Shown: positions 7,937-16,412 of the stretch, in pieces
Layout: each line of letters opens with the position of its first letter
Position numbering within the stretch: the first letter of the stretch is position 1
Assembly (NCBI RefSeq): GCF_001419985.1
Contig: NZ_LJAL01000007.1
Location: forward strand, 62,001 to 126,000
Origin: Loktanella sp. 5RATIMAR09
GTDB taxonomy: Bacteria; Pseudomonadota; Alphaproteobacteria; Rhodobacterales; Rhodobacteraceae
Reading direction: 5' to 3'
DNA: 64,000 bases
The notes under the pieces: generated by a model
Databases searched by the model: none
Seen by the model: only the letters and a program-made list of their open reading frames with translations
What the model was told of the DNA's origin: nothing
Program-made: the position numbers and the translations under genes

Positions 7937-8641
7937 ATGTCAGTAGAAAAAGTAGCACTCATCACGGCAGGTGGCAGTGGCATGGGGGCAGAGGCCGCCC
8001 GTCGACTTGCAGCAGATGGTTTCAGGATCGGCATCTTGTCATCGTCGGGAAAAGGCGAGGCGCTTGGAAACGAACTTGGTGGCTTTGGCGTTACGGGATC
8101 GAACCTGAATAACGATGACCTTATGACACTCGTTCAGGGCGCACGCGATCGCTGGGGCCGTGTCGATGTGCTGGTCAACTCGGCGGGGCACGGCCCGAAG
8201 GGACCCGTTTTGGACATCAGCGATGATGATTGGCATCAAGGCATGGAAGTTTACCTGATGAACGTGATCCGCCCCACCCGGCTGGTAACCCCGTTGATGC
8301 AATCGCAGCGCGGCGGCACGATCATCAACATCTCGACCTTTGCCGCTTTTGAACCTGACCCACTGTTTCCAACCTCTGGCGTGTTCCGTGCGGGCCTTGC
8401 GGCGTTCACAAAACTCTACTCGGACAAATACGCGGCAGACAACATCCGTATGAACAACGTCTTGCCCGGTTTCATCGACAGCCTTCCCGAGACCGACGAC
8501 CGCAAAGCACGCATCCCCATGGGCCGCTACGGGCGTACCGATGAGGTGTCCTCGCTGATATCCCTGCTGGCGTCAGACGGCGGCGGCTACATAACAGGTC
8601 AAAACCTGCGCGTTGATGGTGGGCTTACCCGTGCAGTCTGA
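7937..8641 (+). CDS. SDR-family protein with altered active site
   Basis: A 234-residue Rossmann-fold protein with the SDR cofactor motif TAGGSGMG (residues 10-17), VLVNSAGHG (NNAG equivalent), the Ser in NISTF and the C-terminal ITGQNLRVDGG. The usual catalytic YxxxK is not visible: where YSASKAGL is expected the sequence reads SGVFRAGL, so Tyr is Ser and Lys is Arg. It may bind NAD(P) without normal dehydrogenase activity, or use a different mechanism. Paired with a divergent LysR regulator. ATG at 7937 follows GGAGACAGGT. Confidence 0.82.
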   Translation: MSVEKVALITAGGSGMGAEAARRLAADGFRIGILSSSGKGEALGNELGGFGVTGSNLNNDDLMTLVQGARDRWGRVDVLVNSAGHGPKGPVLDISDDDWHQGMEVYLMNVIRPTRLVTPLMQSQRGGTIINISTFAAFEPDPLFPTSGVFRAGLAAFTKLYSDKYAADNIRMNNVLPGFIDSLPETDDRKARIPMGRYGRTDEVSSLISLLASDGGGYITGQNLRVDGGLTRAV

Positions 8642-8648
8642 GGTCGCC

Positions 8649-8882
8649 ATGCAACCTACGGCGCGGGACCGATGGGTTTTCATAATTAAATGGGGCGCAT
8701 CTGTTATCCAGATCATGGGATACACAGCGACCGGCTTTGGCTGGACGCCATGGAACATCTATCTGTTCTTGGTTGGGGTGCTGGGATGGTTCACAGTCGG
8801 CGCATTGTGGAACGACAAGGCACTGATGCTTGTCCATCTTGTTGCACTCGGAGCCATGATTGCTGGAATGACCAGTCGTTGA
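8649..8882 (+). CDS. DUF6552 family small membrane protein
   Basis: A 77-residue protein with two or three hydrophobic segments (WGASVIQIMGYTATGF, IYLFLVGVLGWFTVG, MLVHLVALGAMIAGM) and the TPWNIYLF motif I associate with DUF6552 of Rhodobacteraceae. ATG at 8649 follows GAGG; the start lies 7 nt after the SDR stop, suggesting co-transcription. Inner-membrane location is inferred. Function unknown. Confidence 0.6.
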   Translation: MQPTARDRWVFIIKWGASVIQIMGYTATGFGWTPWNIYLFLVGVLGWFTVGALWNDKALMLVHLVALGAMIAGMTSR

Positions 8883-9117
8883 GGAAAGTCCAAAGCCGGC
8901 ATTGATGCATCTTGCAGCAGCAGTAGACCGGGTTCTATGCCGACATTCGCTGCGATTTGTGTCGAGGTCCAGAATGCCGGATTGGACCCGTTCAGACCGC
9001 AAGGCACAAAACCATCCAATGTCTGAGGCAGACGAATTTCCTTCAACACTCGCCCCCCCTGTTGCCACGCGGCTCCGGCCTTCATATCTGTAGCGCACAG
9101 AAATGACAGGAAGACCC

Positions 9118-9696
9118 ATGCCAGACCGCAACCAAGCCGCCCTCGATTTCCTTCTGACCCGCAGGTCGCGCCCCGCCAAGACGCTGACAACCCCGGTGCC
9201 GGATCGTGCCACGCTTGAAACCTTGCTGACGGCTGCCGCGCGCACCCCGGACCATGGCAAGCTTGAACCCTGGCGTTTTATCGTCCTGTCAAAACCTGCG
9301 CTCACACGCTTGGCCGCTTTGGTGCGCGCACGCGGCGCAGCGCTCGGGATCGACCCCGAAAAAATCACTAAGGCGCACGACCAATTTGCCAATGCCGACC
9401 TTGCCGTAGCGGTGATCTGCAGCCCAAAACCAAGCGAGAATATCCCCCATATCGAACAGGTCTATTCCGCAGGTGCTGTCTGCCTTGCACTGGTCAACGC
9501 AGGGCTTGCGGCGGGTTGGGGTGCCAACTGGCTGTCGGGCTGGGCAAGTCATGATGCAACCTTCGTGACCGAAGGCCTCGGGCTTGCGCCCCATGAAACC
9601 GTGGCGGGGTTCGTCCACCTTGGCACCGAAACCAGCGCACCGCCCGAACGCCCCCGCCCCGACCTCGCAGCGATCACCACCTGGGCCGACACATGA
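9118..9696 (+). CDS. nitroreductase family protein
   Basis: An FMN-binding oxidoreductase of 192 residues, close to the small YdjA-like members. It has the N-terminal FLLTRRSRPAKTL, the TPDHGKLEPWRFIVL segment that binds FMN, and the C-terminal GLGLAPHETVAGFVHLG. The ATG at 9118 follows AGGAAGACCC; an ATG at 9103 is a less likely alternative. The stop overlaps the next gene by 4 nt (ATGA), so they are co-translated. Substrate unknown. Confidence 0.85.
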   Translation: MPDRNQAALDFLLTRRSRPAKTLTTPVPDRATLETLLTAAARTPDHGKLEPWRFIVLSKPALTRLAALVRARGAALGIDPEKITKAHDQFANADLAVAVICSPKPSENIPHIEQVYSAGAVCLALVNAGLAAGWGANWLSGWASHDATFVTEGLGLAPHETVAGFVHLGTETSAPPERPRPDLAAITTWADT

Positions 9697-10382
9697 TCCT
9701 TGCGTCTTTTCTCAAGGCCATCGCCCAACTGCCCGACCCCCGCTTTCGCAGCGTTCTGTGGCGCGGGATCGGCCTCACAATCGCTTTGCTTGTCGGGCTT
9801 TATGCCGGCCTTCTTTGGCTGATCGAATGGCTGACCGCAGCACCGATCACGCTGCCCGGCGTTGGCGAAGTCACATGGATCGGCGATCTGCTCAGTTGGG
9901 GGTCACTCGGTCTGATCATCGTGATGTCGATCTTCCTGATGGTGCCGGTGGCGTCTGCCATCACGTCACTTTTTCTGGACGAGGTCGCACAGGCGGTCGA
10001 GGACAAGCATTTCCCCACCCTTCCCACCATTCCGCATGTCACGTTCTGGGACGGGCTGCGCGACAGCGTGAACTTTATGGGCGTGCTGATCGTGGCAAAC
10101 CTCTTTGCCTTTATCCTCTACGGGCTGTTCCCCTTTGCCGCACTCTTTATCTTCTATGCGCTGAACGGGTTCCTCTTGGGCCGCGAATATTTCACGCTGG
10201 CCGCGATGCGCCGTGTCGGGCGGGTCCGCGCCAAGGCGTTGCGCAAAGAACACCAAGCCAAAATCTGGCTCGCAGGCTGCCTGATGGCGGTCCCGCTGTC
10301 ATTTCCGCTGGTTAATCTGGTGATCCCGATTTTGGGTGCCGCAACCTTCACCCACCTTTACCACGCTGTCAGTCGCGACTGA
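9693..10382 (+). CDS. EI24-domain (CysZ-like) membrane protein
   Basis: A 229-residue integral membrane protein with several hydrophobic segments and the EI24 family features: TSLFLDEVAQAVEDKHFP in the first half, and GFLLGREYFTLAAMRR in the second. CysZ members move sulfate, but many alphaproteobacterial EI24 proteins have no known role. It overlaps the nitroreductase gene by 4 nt and its end overlaps the convergent DUF1467 gene by 14 nt. Confidence 0.8.
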   Translation: MILASFLKAIAQLPDPRFRSVLWRGIGLTIALLVGLYAGLLWLIEWLTAAPITLPGVGEVTWIGDLLSWGSLGLIIVMSIFLMVPVASAITSLFLDEVAQAVEDKHFPTLPTIPHVTFWDGLRDSVNFMGVLIVANLFAFILYGLFPFAALFIFYALNGFLLGREYFTLAAMRRVGRVRAKALRKEHQAKIWLAGCLMAVPLSFPLVNLVIPILGAATFTHLYHAVSRD

Positions 10383-10656
10383 CCTCAGGGGTCGACATCC
10401 GCTCGAACCAGTCGATGTCGCGCACCGAAACAGCCCCTGACAGGATCGTGCCGGCGATGACAACCCAGATCGGCACGGCCCACATTGTCGTCAGCCGCGC
10501 CTTGCGCTTGAAACTGAAATTCGCAGGCGACGACGCATGGGTGCCCGGCACGATCTCACCTGCTTCGCCCTGGGTTTCAAGACGCAGCGGCAGGACGATG
10601 AAGAAAACAACTGTCCAAATGACTGCAAGCAGAACTAGACCGGAAACGGGACCCAA
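10369..10656 (-). CDS. DUF1467 family membrane protein
   Basis: A 95-residue protein with two transmembrane helices (residues about 4-24 and 61-80) joined by a basic, soluble linker containing NFSFKRKAR. This two-helix layout and the LPLRLETQGE segment fit DUF1467, usually found near the methylmalonyl-CoA epimerase gene in Rhodobacteraceae, as here. Function unknown. Confidence 0.75.
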   Translation of the reverse strand: MGPVSGLVLLAVIWTVVFFIVLPLRLETQGEAGEIVPGTHASSPANFSFKRKARLTTMWAVPIWVVIAGTILSGAVSVRDIDWFERMSTPEVSRD

Positions 10657-10720
10657 AACGATATTCCTTATGTAGCGTGGCTATCCCTCAGATACGCCGT
10701 TTGCGCGTCAGGACAAGGGG

Positions 10721-11125
10721 CTAAACCTGCTCAAGCTCGATCAGACAGCCGTTGAAGTCCTTGGGATGCAAAAACAGAACCGGCTTGCCGTGCGCCCCGA
10801 TCTTGGGCTCGCCGCCACCGAGTACGCGCGCGCCTTCTGCCAGTAGGTGATCACGGGCTGCAAGGATATCATCGACCTCATAGCACACATGGTGAATACC
10901 GCCCGAGGGGTTCTTGTCCAGAAACCCCTGAATGGGCGAGCCTTCACCAAGCGGATAGAGCAGCTCGATCTTGGTATTGGGCAGGGTGATGAAAACGACT
11001 GTCACACCGTGGTCCGGCTCATCCTGCGGCGCGCCCACGTCGGCCCCCAGCATGGTGCGGTACTGCGCGCTTGCGGCCTCCAGATCAGGCACGGCAATTG
11101 CAACATGGTTCAGACGGCCAATCAT
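10721..11125 (-). CDS. mce: methylmalonyl-CoA epimerase
   Basis: Interconverts the (R) and (S) forms of methylmalonyl-CoA in propionyl-CoA/ethylmalonyl-CoA metabolism. The 134-residue protein is a vicinal-oxygen-chelate fold: MIGRLNHVAIAVPDLEAA at the start gives the first metal His, GGIHHVCYEVDD the second and third, and the C-terminal NGCLIELEQV the Glu. ATG at 11125 follows GAGGAGAG; the longer open frame is not needed. Divergent from the response regulator. Confidence 0.92.
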   Translation of the reverse strand: MIGRLNHVAIAVPDLEAASAQYRTMLGADVGAPQDEPDHGVTVVFITLPNTKIELLYPLGEGSPIQGFLDKNPSGGIHHVCYEVDDILAARDHLLAEGARVLGGGEPKIGAHGKPVLFLHPKDFNGCLIELEQV

Positions 11126-11250
11126 GCGGGTCTCTCCTCTTTTGCACTTTATGGCGCGTGCAAACGTCGTGTGCAACGGAGGATGCGGTTAATCACCTCT
11201 TCACCTTGTGCTGCTTTGAATGGGAAAGCTGCAACGAAGGGAAGAATCAG

Positions 11251-11964
11251 ATGGCAACGCTTGATGAACTGATGTTTACCCGTGCGCCCACCGCACGCCG
11301 CCCGCTTCTTGGGCTTACGGTTCTTGTGGTTGAAGATAGCCGCTTCGCGAGCGAGGCGATCCGCCTGATGTGCCTGCGTTCGGGCGCGCGGCTCAGGCGC
11401 GCCGACAGCCTGGAAAATGCGCGGCGCCATCTGGCGATATACCGGCCAAATGTTCTCTTGGTCGATGTGGGTCTGCCCGATGGTTCGGGGCTGTCACTGC
11501 TACAGATGCTGGCCACGGCAACCCCGCGGATCGAGGTGCTTTTGGGGATGAGCGGGGATGATCACGCGCAGGACGTGAAGGCCGCAGGGGCCGACGGCTT
11601 TGTCGCCAAACCGGTCGATAGCCTGCTGGGATTTCAGACGGCCATTCTGGAAAACCTGCCCAGAGAGCGGCAGCCCACGGCCCCCCGCGCGGTGTCCGAT
11701 GAAACAATCCGCCCCGATCTGATCGCCTATCGCGATGACCTGCACCATGTCGCACAAGTGCTCAACGACACGGACGAAGATGACGCGCTGGATTATGTCA
11801 CGCAGTTTCTTGGTGGTGTGGCGCGCAGCGCCATGGATCACGACCTTGACGCCGCTGTCGCAAACCTGATCCGGCTGCGACGCGCCGGCCAGAACGCGGG
11901 GCCCGGCGTCATCGCCCTGTCGCAATTGGTGCAGACACGGCTCGCCGCAGGCGGGCCGCTCTAG
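11251..11964 (+). CDS. response regulator (REC domain plus helical C-terminus)
   Basis: A 237-residue protein. The receiver domain is complete: VLVVEDSR at the start (acidic pair), the phospho-acceptor Asp in NVLLVDVGLPDGSG and the conserved Lys in GFVAKPVDS. After about residue 150 comes an all-helical segment without a recognisable DNA-binding motif; it ends LSQLVQTRLAAGG. No partner kinase lies nearby. ATG at 11251 follows the weak site GAAGGGAAG. It ends 10 nt before the convergent aspS. Confidence 0.8.
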   Translation: MATLDELMFTRAPTARRPLLGLTVLVVEDSRFASEAIRLMCLRSGARLRRADSLENARRHLAIYRPNVLLVDVGLPDGSGLSLLQMLATATPRIEVLLGMSGDDHAQDVKAAGADGFVAKPVDSLLGFQTAILENLPRERQPTAPRAVSDETIRPDLIAYRDDLHHVAQVLNDTDEDDALDYVTQFLGGVARSAMDHDLDAAVANLIRLRRAGQNAGPGVIALSQLVQTRLAAGGPL

Positions 11965-11974
11965 CGTCTGCCGC

Positions 11975-13828
11975 CTAGCTTTCGGGCGGCAGCACGCGCA
12001 GACGCAATTCACGAAGCTGCTCGTTCTGTGGCTCGCTCGGCGCACCCATCATCAGGTCTTCGGCACGCTGGTTCATCGGGAACATGATGACCTCACGGAT
12101 GTTCGACGCATTTGCCAGCAACATCACAATCCGGTCGATGCCTGCCGCACAGCCTCCGTGGGGAGGCGCGCCATATTGGAACGCGTTCACCATACCGCCA
12201 AAGCGCTTTTCAACCTCGTCCTTGCCATATCCCGCCAGCTCGAAAGCCTTGAACATAATCTCCGGGCGGTGGTTCCGGATCGCACCAGACACCAGCTCAT
12301 ACCCGTTGCAGGCCAGGTCATACTGGTAACCAAGCACGTCCAGCGGATCACCCTCCAGCGCCTCCATCCCGCCTTGCGGCATCGAAAACGGGTTGTGTTC
12401 GAAATCAATCTTGCCGGTCTCTTCGTCCTGCTCGTAAATCGGGAAATCCACGATCCATGCAAAGGCAAAACGGTCCTGATCCGTCAGGCCCAACTCGTCA
12501 CCAATCACGGTCCGCGCCTTGCCGGCCACGCCTTCGAACGCTTTCGGCTTGCCACCAAGGAAAAACGCCGCATCTCCCAGACCCAGACCAAGTTGCCGGC
12601 GGATCGCCTCCGTACGCTCCGGCCCGATATTTTTGGCCAACGGCCCTGCCGCTTCCATGCCACCTTCAATCTCGCCGGATTTCAGCTTGGCCTGCGCCTC
12701 TTTCACCGTAATCCCCAGCTCTTGGGCCACCGCATCCGCCGTCTTTTCACGCCAAAAGATATACCCCATCCCCGGCAAACCCTCTTTCTGGGCAAAAGCA
12801 TTCATGCGGTCACAGAACTTGCGGGAGCCACCACCGGGGGCAGGAATAGCGCGCACCTCGGTGCCTTCCTGTTCCAGCAACTTTGCGAAAATCGCAAAGC
12901 CGGACCCCGCAAAATGCTCGGACACGACCTGCATCTTGATCGGGTTGCGCAGGTCCGGCTTATCAGTGCCATACCAAAGGGCCGCATCACGGTAGCTGAT
13001 CTGCTCCCACGTCTGGTCAACCTTCCGGCCACCGCCGAATTCCTCAAAAATACCCGTCAGAACCGGCTGGATCGTGTCAAACACGTCCTGCTGTTCTACA
13101 AAGGACATCTCCAGATCCAGTTGGTAAAAATCCGTGGGCGAACGGTCCGCGCGCGGGTCTTCGTCACGGAAACACGGGGCAATCTGGAAATACTTGTCAT
13201 AGCCCGACACCATGATCAACTGCTTGAACTGCTGGGGGGCTTGCGGCAATGCGTAAAACTTGCCCGGATGCAGGCGCGACGGCACCAGAAAATCGCGCGC
13301 ACCTTCAGGCGAAGACGCGGTGATGATCGGCGTCTGATACTCACGGAACCCACTATCCCACATCCGGCGGCGCATCGAGGCCACAACATCCGACCGCAGC
13401 TTCATATTGTGCTGCATCGCCTCGCGGCGCAGGTCGAGATAGCGGTACTTCAAACGGGTCTCTTCAGGATACTCCTGATCACCAAACACCATCAACGGCA
13501 GCTCCTTGGCTGCACCGAGCACCTCAATCGCACGGATAAAGACCTCGACCTCACCCGTGGGCAGCTTGGGGTTCACCAACTCGGGATCACGTGCCTTCAC
13601 TTCGCCATCAATGCGAACACACCACTCGGAGCGCACCTTTTCCACCTCTGCAAAAGCCGCAGAATCCGGATCACACAGCACCTGCGTGATGCCATAGTGA
13701 TCGCGCAAATCGATAAACAGGATGCCCCCGTGATCACGCACACGATTGACCCAACCCGACAGCCGGACAGTCTCCCCGACATTGGCGGCGGTCAGATCGG
13801 CACAGGTATGGCTGCGATAGGCGTGCAT
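11975..13828 (-). CDS. aspS: aspartyl-tRNA synthetase
   Basis: Charges tRNA(Asp) in the cytoplasm. The 617-residue class II synthetase begins with an OB-fold anticodon-binding domain ([15 protein letters not shown]), has motif 2 in [18 protein letters not shown], the GAD insertion of bacterial AspRS in the middle, and motif 3 near [14 protein letters not shown]. Length is normal for the bacterial type. It lies downstream of bchJ on the same strand but is separated by a terminator-like repeat and has its own start region. Confidence 0.96.
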   Translation of the reverse strand: MHAYRSHTCADLTAANVGETVRLSGWVNRVRDHGGILFIDLRDHYGITQVLCDPDSAAFAEVEKVRSEWCVRIDGEVKARDPELVNPKLPTGEVEVFIRAIEVLGAAKELPLMVFGDQEYPEETRLKYRYLDLRREAMQHNMKLRSDVVASMRRRMWDSGFREYQTPIITASSPEGARDFLVPSRLHPGKFYALPQAPQQFKQLIMVSGYDKYFQIAPCFRDEDPRADRSPTDFYQLDLEMSFVEQQDVFDTIQPVLTGIFEEFGGGRKVDQTWEQISYRDAALWYGTDKPDLRNPIKMQVVSEHFAGSGFAIFAKLLEQEGTEVRAIPAPGGGSRKFCDRMNAFAQKEGLPGMGYIFWREKTADAVAQELGITVKEAQAKLKSGEIEGGMEAAGPLAKNIGPERTEAIRRQLGLGLGDAAFFLGGKPKAFEGVAGKARTVIGDELGLTDQDRFAFAWIVDFPIYEQDEETGKIDFEHNPFSMPQGGMEALEGDPLDVLGYQYDLACNGYELVSGAIRNHRPEIMFKAFELAGYGKDEVEKRFGGMVNAFQYGAPPHGGCAAGIDRIVMLLANASNIREVIMFPMNQRAEDLMMGAPSEPQNEQLRELRLRVLPPES

Positions 13829-13906
13829 GGTTCAATTCCTCTGGGCATTAGGACGGGGCGATTGGTCGGCCCGATACACCCCTTTGCCCGGATGAAGTCA
13901 ACCGTT

Positions 13907-13945
13907 CCTCATCATCTTGCTATAAAAACTCCCGCCGGAGGCACC
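13907..13945 (-). terminator. terminator-like GCCTCCGGCGGGAGT repeat, copy 1
   Basis: On the minus strand, 21 nt downstream of bchJ, the sequence GGTGCCTCCGGCGGGAG is followed by TTTTTA and CAAGATGATGAGG. CTCC-GGC-GGGAG forms a short hairpin with a T run, i.e. an intrinsic terminator. The same block, including the trailing CAAGATGATGAG, recurs at 24273-24311 and 50940-50976. Confidence 0.65.
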
Positions 13946-13966
13946 AAAATGCGCAGAATTTTGGTA

Positions 13967-14593
13967 TCAAGGGTTCCGACCCCGGCCCCGTTCCAGAACG
14001 AACCGGCACGCAGGCGCTCCGGTCGCACAACAGCTTTGCTCGACGCACTGTAATCGCGGGTCAACCAAGCTGCGAAAAAGCGTCTCAAAGACAGCCGCAT
14101 GCCAGTGACATAGCGGCGTTTCGCTGACTTCCCCGCGCACAATTGGATTGTCGCTGATCTCAAAAGTCAAAGGGCCCGTCACCGCAAATTCACCGGACCC
14201 TGCAAAGGTCCAGGCATGCCGCGCAATCGCCTTCGACAGGAGAGGCCCGGCCAGTGCAGCGGGCAGCATCCGCAACAACACCTGCGCGGGTTTTGGAATG
14301 CGGCGCGCCATAATGTAGCGCGCTGTCCGCTCGCCAGCGGCCCAGGCCAATGACGGCGCCATTTCGGGTTCGATCGCACGCAAAGCCTGATGTACACGCG
14401 CGGCGGGTCCTTCTGGCATCATTCCCTCATCGCTCGGCGGTGCAAACAGTCCTGCGGCGGCCATGACCTGATCACGCAGGGGCACGCCACCCGCGCGTTC
14501 CAGAACAGGCAAAAGCTGCAAGATCGCGTTCGGCCCGATCAGGCCTGCGCCGTGATTGACATCCTCAGGCGTCCTCCATTTGCTCTGAACCAC
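13967..14593 (-). CDS. bchJ: bacteriochlorophyll biosynthesis protein BchJ (4-vinyl reductase type)
   Basis: The coding body ([20 protein letters not shown] at the start, C-terminal [19 protein letters not shown] with the V4R-like Cys cluster) is that of BchJ, a V4R-domain protein tied to bacteriochlorophyll synthesis. The start is uncertain: the ATG with a good site (GGAGG upstream, ATG at 14562, 2 nt after bchE) is out of frame by one base and would stop after 7 codons. In frame, the first usable start is a GTG at 14593 that lacks a clear ribosome site and overlaps bchE by 29 nt. Either a one-base deletion, an unusual start, or a sequencing error. Confidence 0.8.
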   Translation of the reverse strand: MVQSKWRTPEDVNHGAGLIGPNAILQLLPVLERAGGVPLRDQVMAAAGLFAPPSDEGMMPEGPAARVHQALRAIEPEMAPSLAWAAGERTARYIMARRIPKPAQVLLRMLPAALAGPLLSKAIARHAWTFAGSGEFAVTGPLTFEISDNPIVRGEVSETPLCHWHAAVFETLFRSLVDPRLQCVEQSCCATGAPACRFVLERGRGRNP

Positions 14594-16229
14594 CGCCGCA
14601 GGCTTTGATCTGTGCGCCATTCGGCATCTTGAAATTCGCGGTGCGCTCGGCCGCCCTTTCTTTGCCCTGCGCACGGACAGCCGCACGGCGTTCTGCCGCT
14701 TTCGCCGCCTTATCGGCGCTGGCTTCCCAATCGTCCATCTGCGCCTCGGCAATGGTGCGGGTTTCATCAAAGTGGAAATCAAGGTTGTTCTTGGACTGCG
14801 GCCCCGTATAGCCCACCTTGCCCAAATCATAGAACGTGCGCGCAAAACCGGCCTTCATGAACGCCTTCAAGCAGCCCAGCAGATAGCGCCTGCGGAACCC
14901 TGTGCCGCGCCATGGGTAATGGAACAGCGCCTTTTTCATGTAAAACCGGCGATAGTTGTTCATCACACCGTCCAGCAATTCGCCCCGCGTCATCGCCGCA
15001 GGTTTCATAATGGGCGTCACAAAATTGTAGCGGCTAAAGTCGAAAACTTCGACCTTATCCTTCAATTCCTGAAACAGCGGGGTGAACGGCCAGGGTGTAT
15101 ACATCGCCCAGTTGGCAAGATCCGGTTGCCAGTCCCACGCCATCTTGTAAGTCTCGTTCAGCGTCTCGGGTGTCTCGTTGTCCAGACCCACAATAAACTG
15201 CGCCTCAACCAGAATATCGGCCTCACGCAGCAGACGAATGGCCTCTTTATTCTCTTCTACCTTGGTTTCTTTGTTGAACTGGTCCAGCTTCATCTGGGCC
15301 GCGGCCTCGGTCCCGAGGCTCACATGCACCAACCCGGCCTTGCGATAGAATTTCAGCAACTCGCGGTCACGGTAAATATCCGTCACGCGGGTATTGATGC
15401 CCCATTTCACCTTATCCGGCAGGCCCCGCGCGATCAGCTCCTCACAGAACTGGATGAACTTCTTGCGGTTGATGGTGGGCTCTTCATCAGCAAGGATGAA
15501 AAAGCCGACCTGCTGCTCGTTCACCAGACGCTCGATCTCGTCCACCACCTTTTTGGGGTCGCGTACGCGGTAATCACGCCAGAATTTCCATTGGCTACAG
15601 AACGAACAGGTAAACGGGCACCCCCGCGCCATATTGGGAATCGCCACACGGGTATTGAGCGGAATGTAAATATACTTCTCCCACTCCAGAATGGTCCAAT
15701 CAGGGTCAATCCCGTCCAGATCCTTGACGGTGCTTGCCGCAGGGGTCGCGACAATCTCGTCCGCATCAATGAATGCAAGGCCTTTGATCTTGCGCTTGTC
15801 AGCAGGCCAACGGCCATCACGCACCGCAGACATCAGCTCGGTCACGATCTCTTCGCCCTCACCGCGCACGATCACATCGACCCACGGCGCCTCAGACAAG
15901 ACCTGTTTATACATGAATGTCGCATGGACACCGCCCAATACGCGCAGGGCGTTCGGTGCATGCTCTTGAGCAATGCGCAGCACCTCTTCGGCCTTATAGA
16001 TCGACGGGGTAATAGCGGTGACACCGACAACGTCCGGCTGCAAAGCCGCGATCTTTTCGGCAACCACCTCGTCCGAATGATCATTCGTCATCGCATCGAT
16101 GAAATGGATGTCATCAAAGCCGGCACGGCGCAGAGATCCGGACAAATAAGCGACCCAAGCGGGCGGCCAGCTACCTGCAATCTCGGCCCCGCCCGAGCGG
16201 TAATTGGGGTGAACAAACAGAATGCGCAT
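14565..16229 (-). CDS. bchE: Mg-protoporphyrin IX monomethyl ester oxidative cyclase, anaerobic type
   Basis: Forms the isocyclic E ring of bacteriochlorophyll without O2. The 554-residue protein has an N-terminal cobalamin-binding-like domain (about residues 1-140) and a radical SAM core with C204-x3-C208-x2-C211 in [17 protein letters not shown]; a Lys/Glu-rich C-terminal extension follows. AAGGGAG precedes the ATG. Tandem TGT-N12-ACA boxes and an FNR-like box lie just upstream, so repression by PpsR/CrtJ and activation by FnrL are likely. Flanked by bchJ downstream and carB upstream, with no other photosynthesis genes in view. Confidence 0.95.
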   Translation of the reverse strand: MRILFVHPNYRSGGAEIAGSWPPAWVAYLSGSLRRAGFDDIHFIDAMTNDHSDEVVAEKIAALQPDVVGVTAITPSIYKAEEVLRIAQEHAPNALRVLGGVHATFMYKQVLSEAPWVDVIVRGEGEEIVTELMSAVRDGRWPADKRKIKGLAFIDADEIVATPAASTVKDLDGIDPDWTILEWEKYIYIPLNTRVAIPNMARGCPFTCSFCSQWKFWRDYRVRDPKKVVDEIERLVNEQQVGFFILADEEPTINRKKFIQFCEELIARGLPDKVKWGINTRVTDIYRDRELLKFYRKAGLVHVSLGTEAAAQMKLDQFNKETKVEENKEAIRLLREADILVEAQFIVGLDNETPETLNETYKMAWDWQPDLANWAMYTPWPFTPLFQELKDKVEVFDFSRYNFVTPIMKPAAMTRGELLDGVMNNYRRFYMKKALFHYPWRGTGFRRRYLLGCLKAFMKAGFARTFYDLGKVGYTGPQSKNNLDFHFDETRTIAEAQMDDWEASADKAAKAAERRAAVRAQGKERAAERTANFKMPNGAQIKACGGGSEQMEDA

Positions 16230-16245
16230 AACTGACTCCCTTGTG

Positions 16246-16263
16246 TGTCCATTTTAAATTACA
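16246..16263 (-). promoter_or_regulatory. PpsR/CrtJ-type box, proximal copy
   Basis: TGT-N12-ACA: TGT at 16246-16248, twelve bases, ACA at 16261-16263. This is the PpsR/CrtJ consensus for photosynthesis genes. It ends 17 nt upstream of the bchE start and is 8 bp from a second copy, the spacing reported for cooperative CrtJ sites. Confidence 0.65.
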
Positions 16264-16271
16264 TTTATATG

Positions 16272-16289
16272 TGTCATTATTTATTGACA
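16272..16289 (-). promoter_or_regulatory. PpsR/CrtJ-type box, distal copy
   Basis: TGT-N12-ACA with TGT at 16272-16274 and ACA at 16287-16289, embedded in a perfect inverted repeat TGTGTCA-N8-TGACACA (16270-16291). It is 8 bp from the proximal copy and overlaps an FNR-like box, placing repressor and activator on the same DNA. Confidence 0.65.
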
Positions 16290-16297
16290 CAGATCAA
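16284..16297 (-). promoter_or_regulatory. FNR/FnrL-like box upstream of bchE
   Basis: TTGAC-ACAG-ATCAA matches the FNR consensus TTGAT-N4-ATCAA at 9 of 10 positions. Its centre is 61 bp upstream of the bchE start, compatible with an activator position near -41.5 if transcription starts about 20 bp before the ATG. FnrL control of bchE is known in Rhodobacter. Confidence 0.6.
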
Positions 16298-16412
16298 ATA
16301 GGCTTTTTGCACAGTCGAAGGCATCATTTACCGGACAAAGGCGAACTGCCTCTTGCGCCTGCCTGCACCATGCCTATAACCCACCAAAATTTGCACATTC
16401 CGGGGGCCTGCC

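Noticed and set aside
9584..10315. 243-codon plus-strand open frame overlapping the EI24 gene
   Set aside because: Different frame of the nitroreductase and EI24 genes with Arg/His-rich translation and no ribosome site.
12158..14053. 631-codon open frame on the plus strand opposite aspS
   Set aside because: It is the antisense shadow of aspS; its composition (His/Arg-rich, no recognisable motif) is what an antisense of GC-rich coding DNA gives, while aspS is unmistakable.
14772..16235. 487-codon open frame opposite bchE
   Set aside because: Antisense to a clear radical SAM gene; no motif, no start context.
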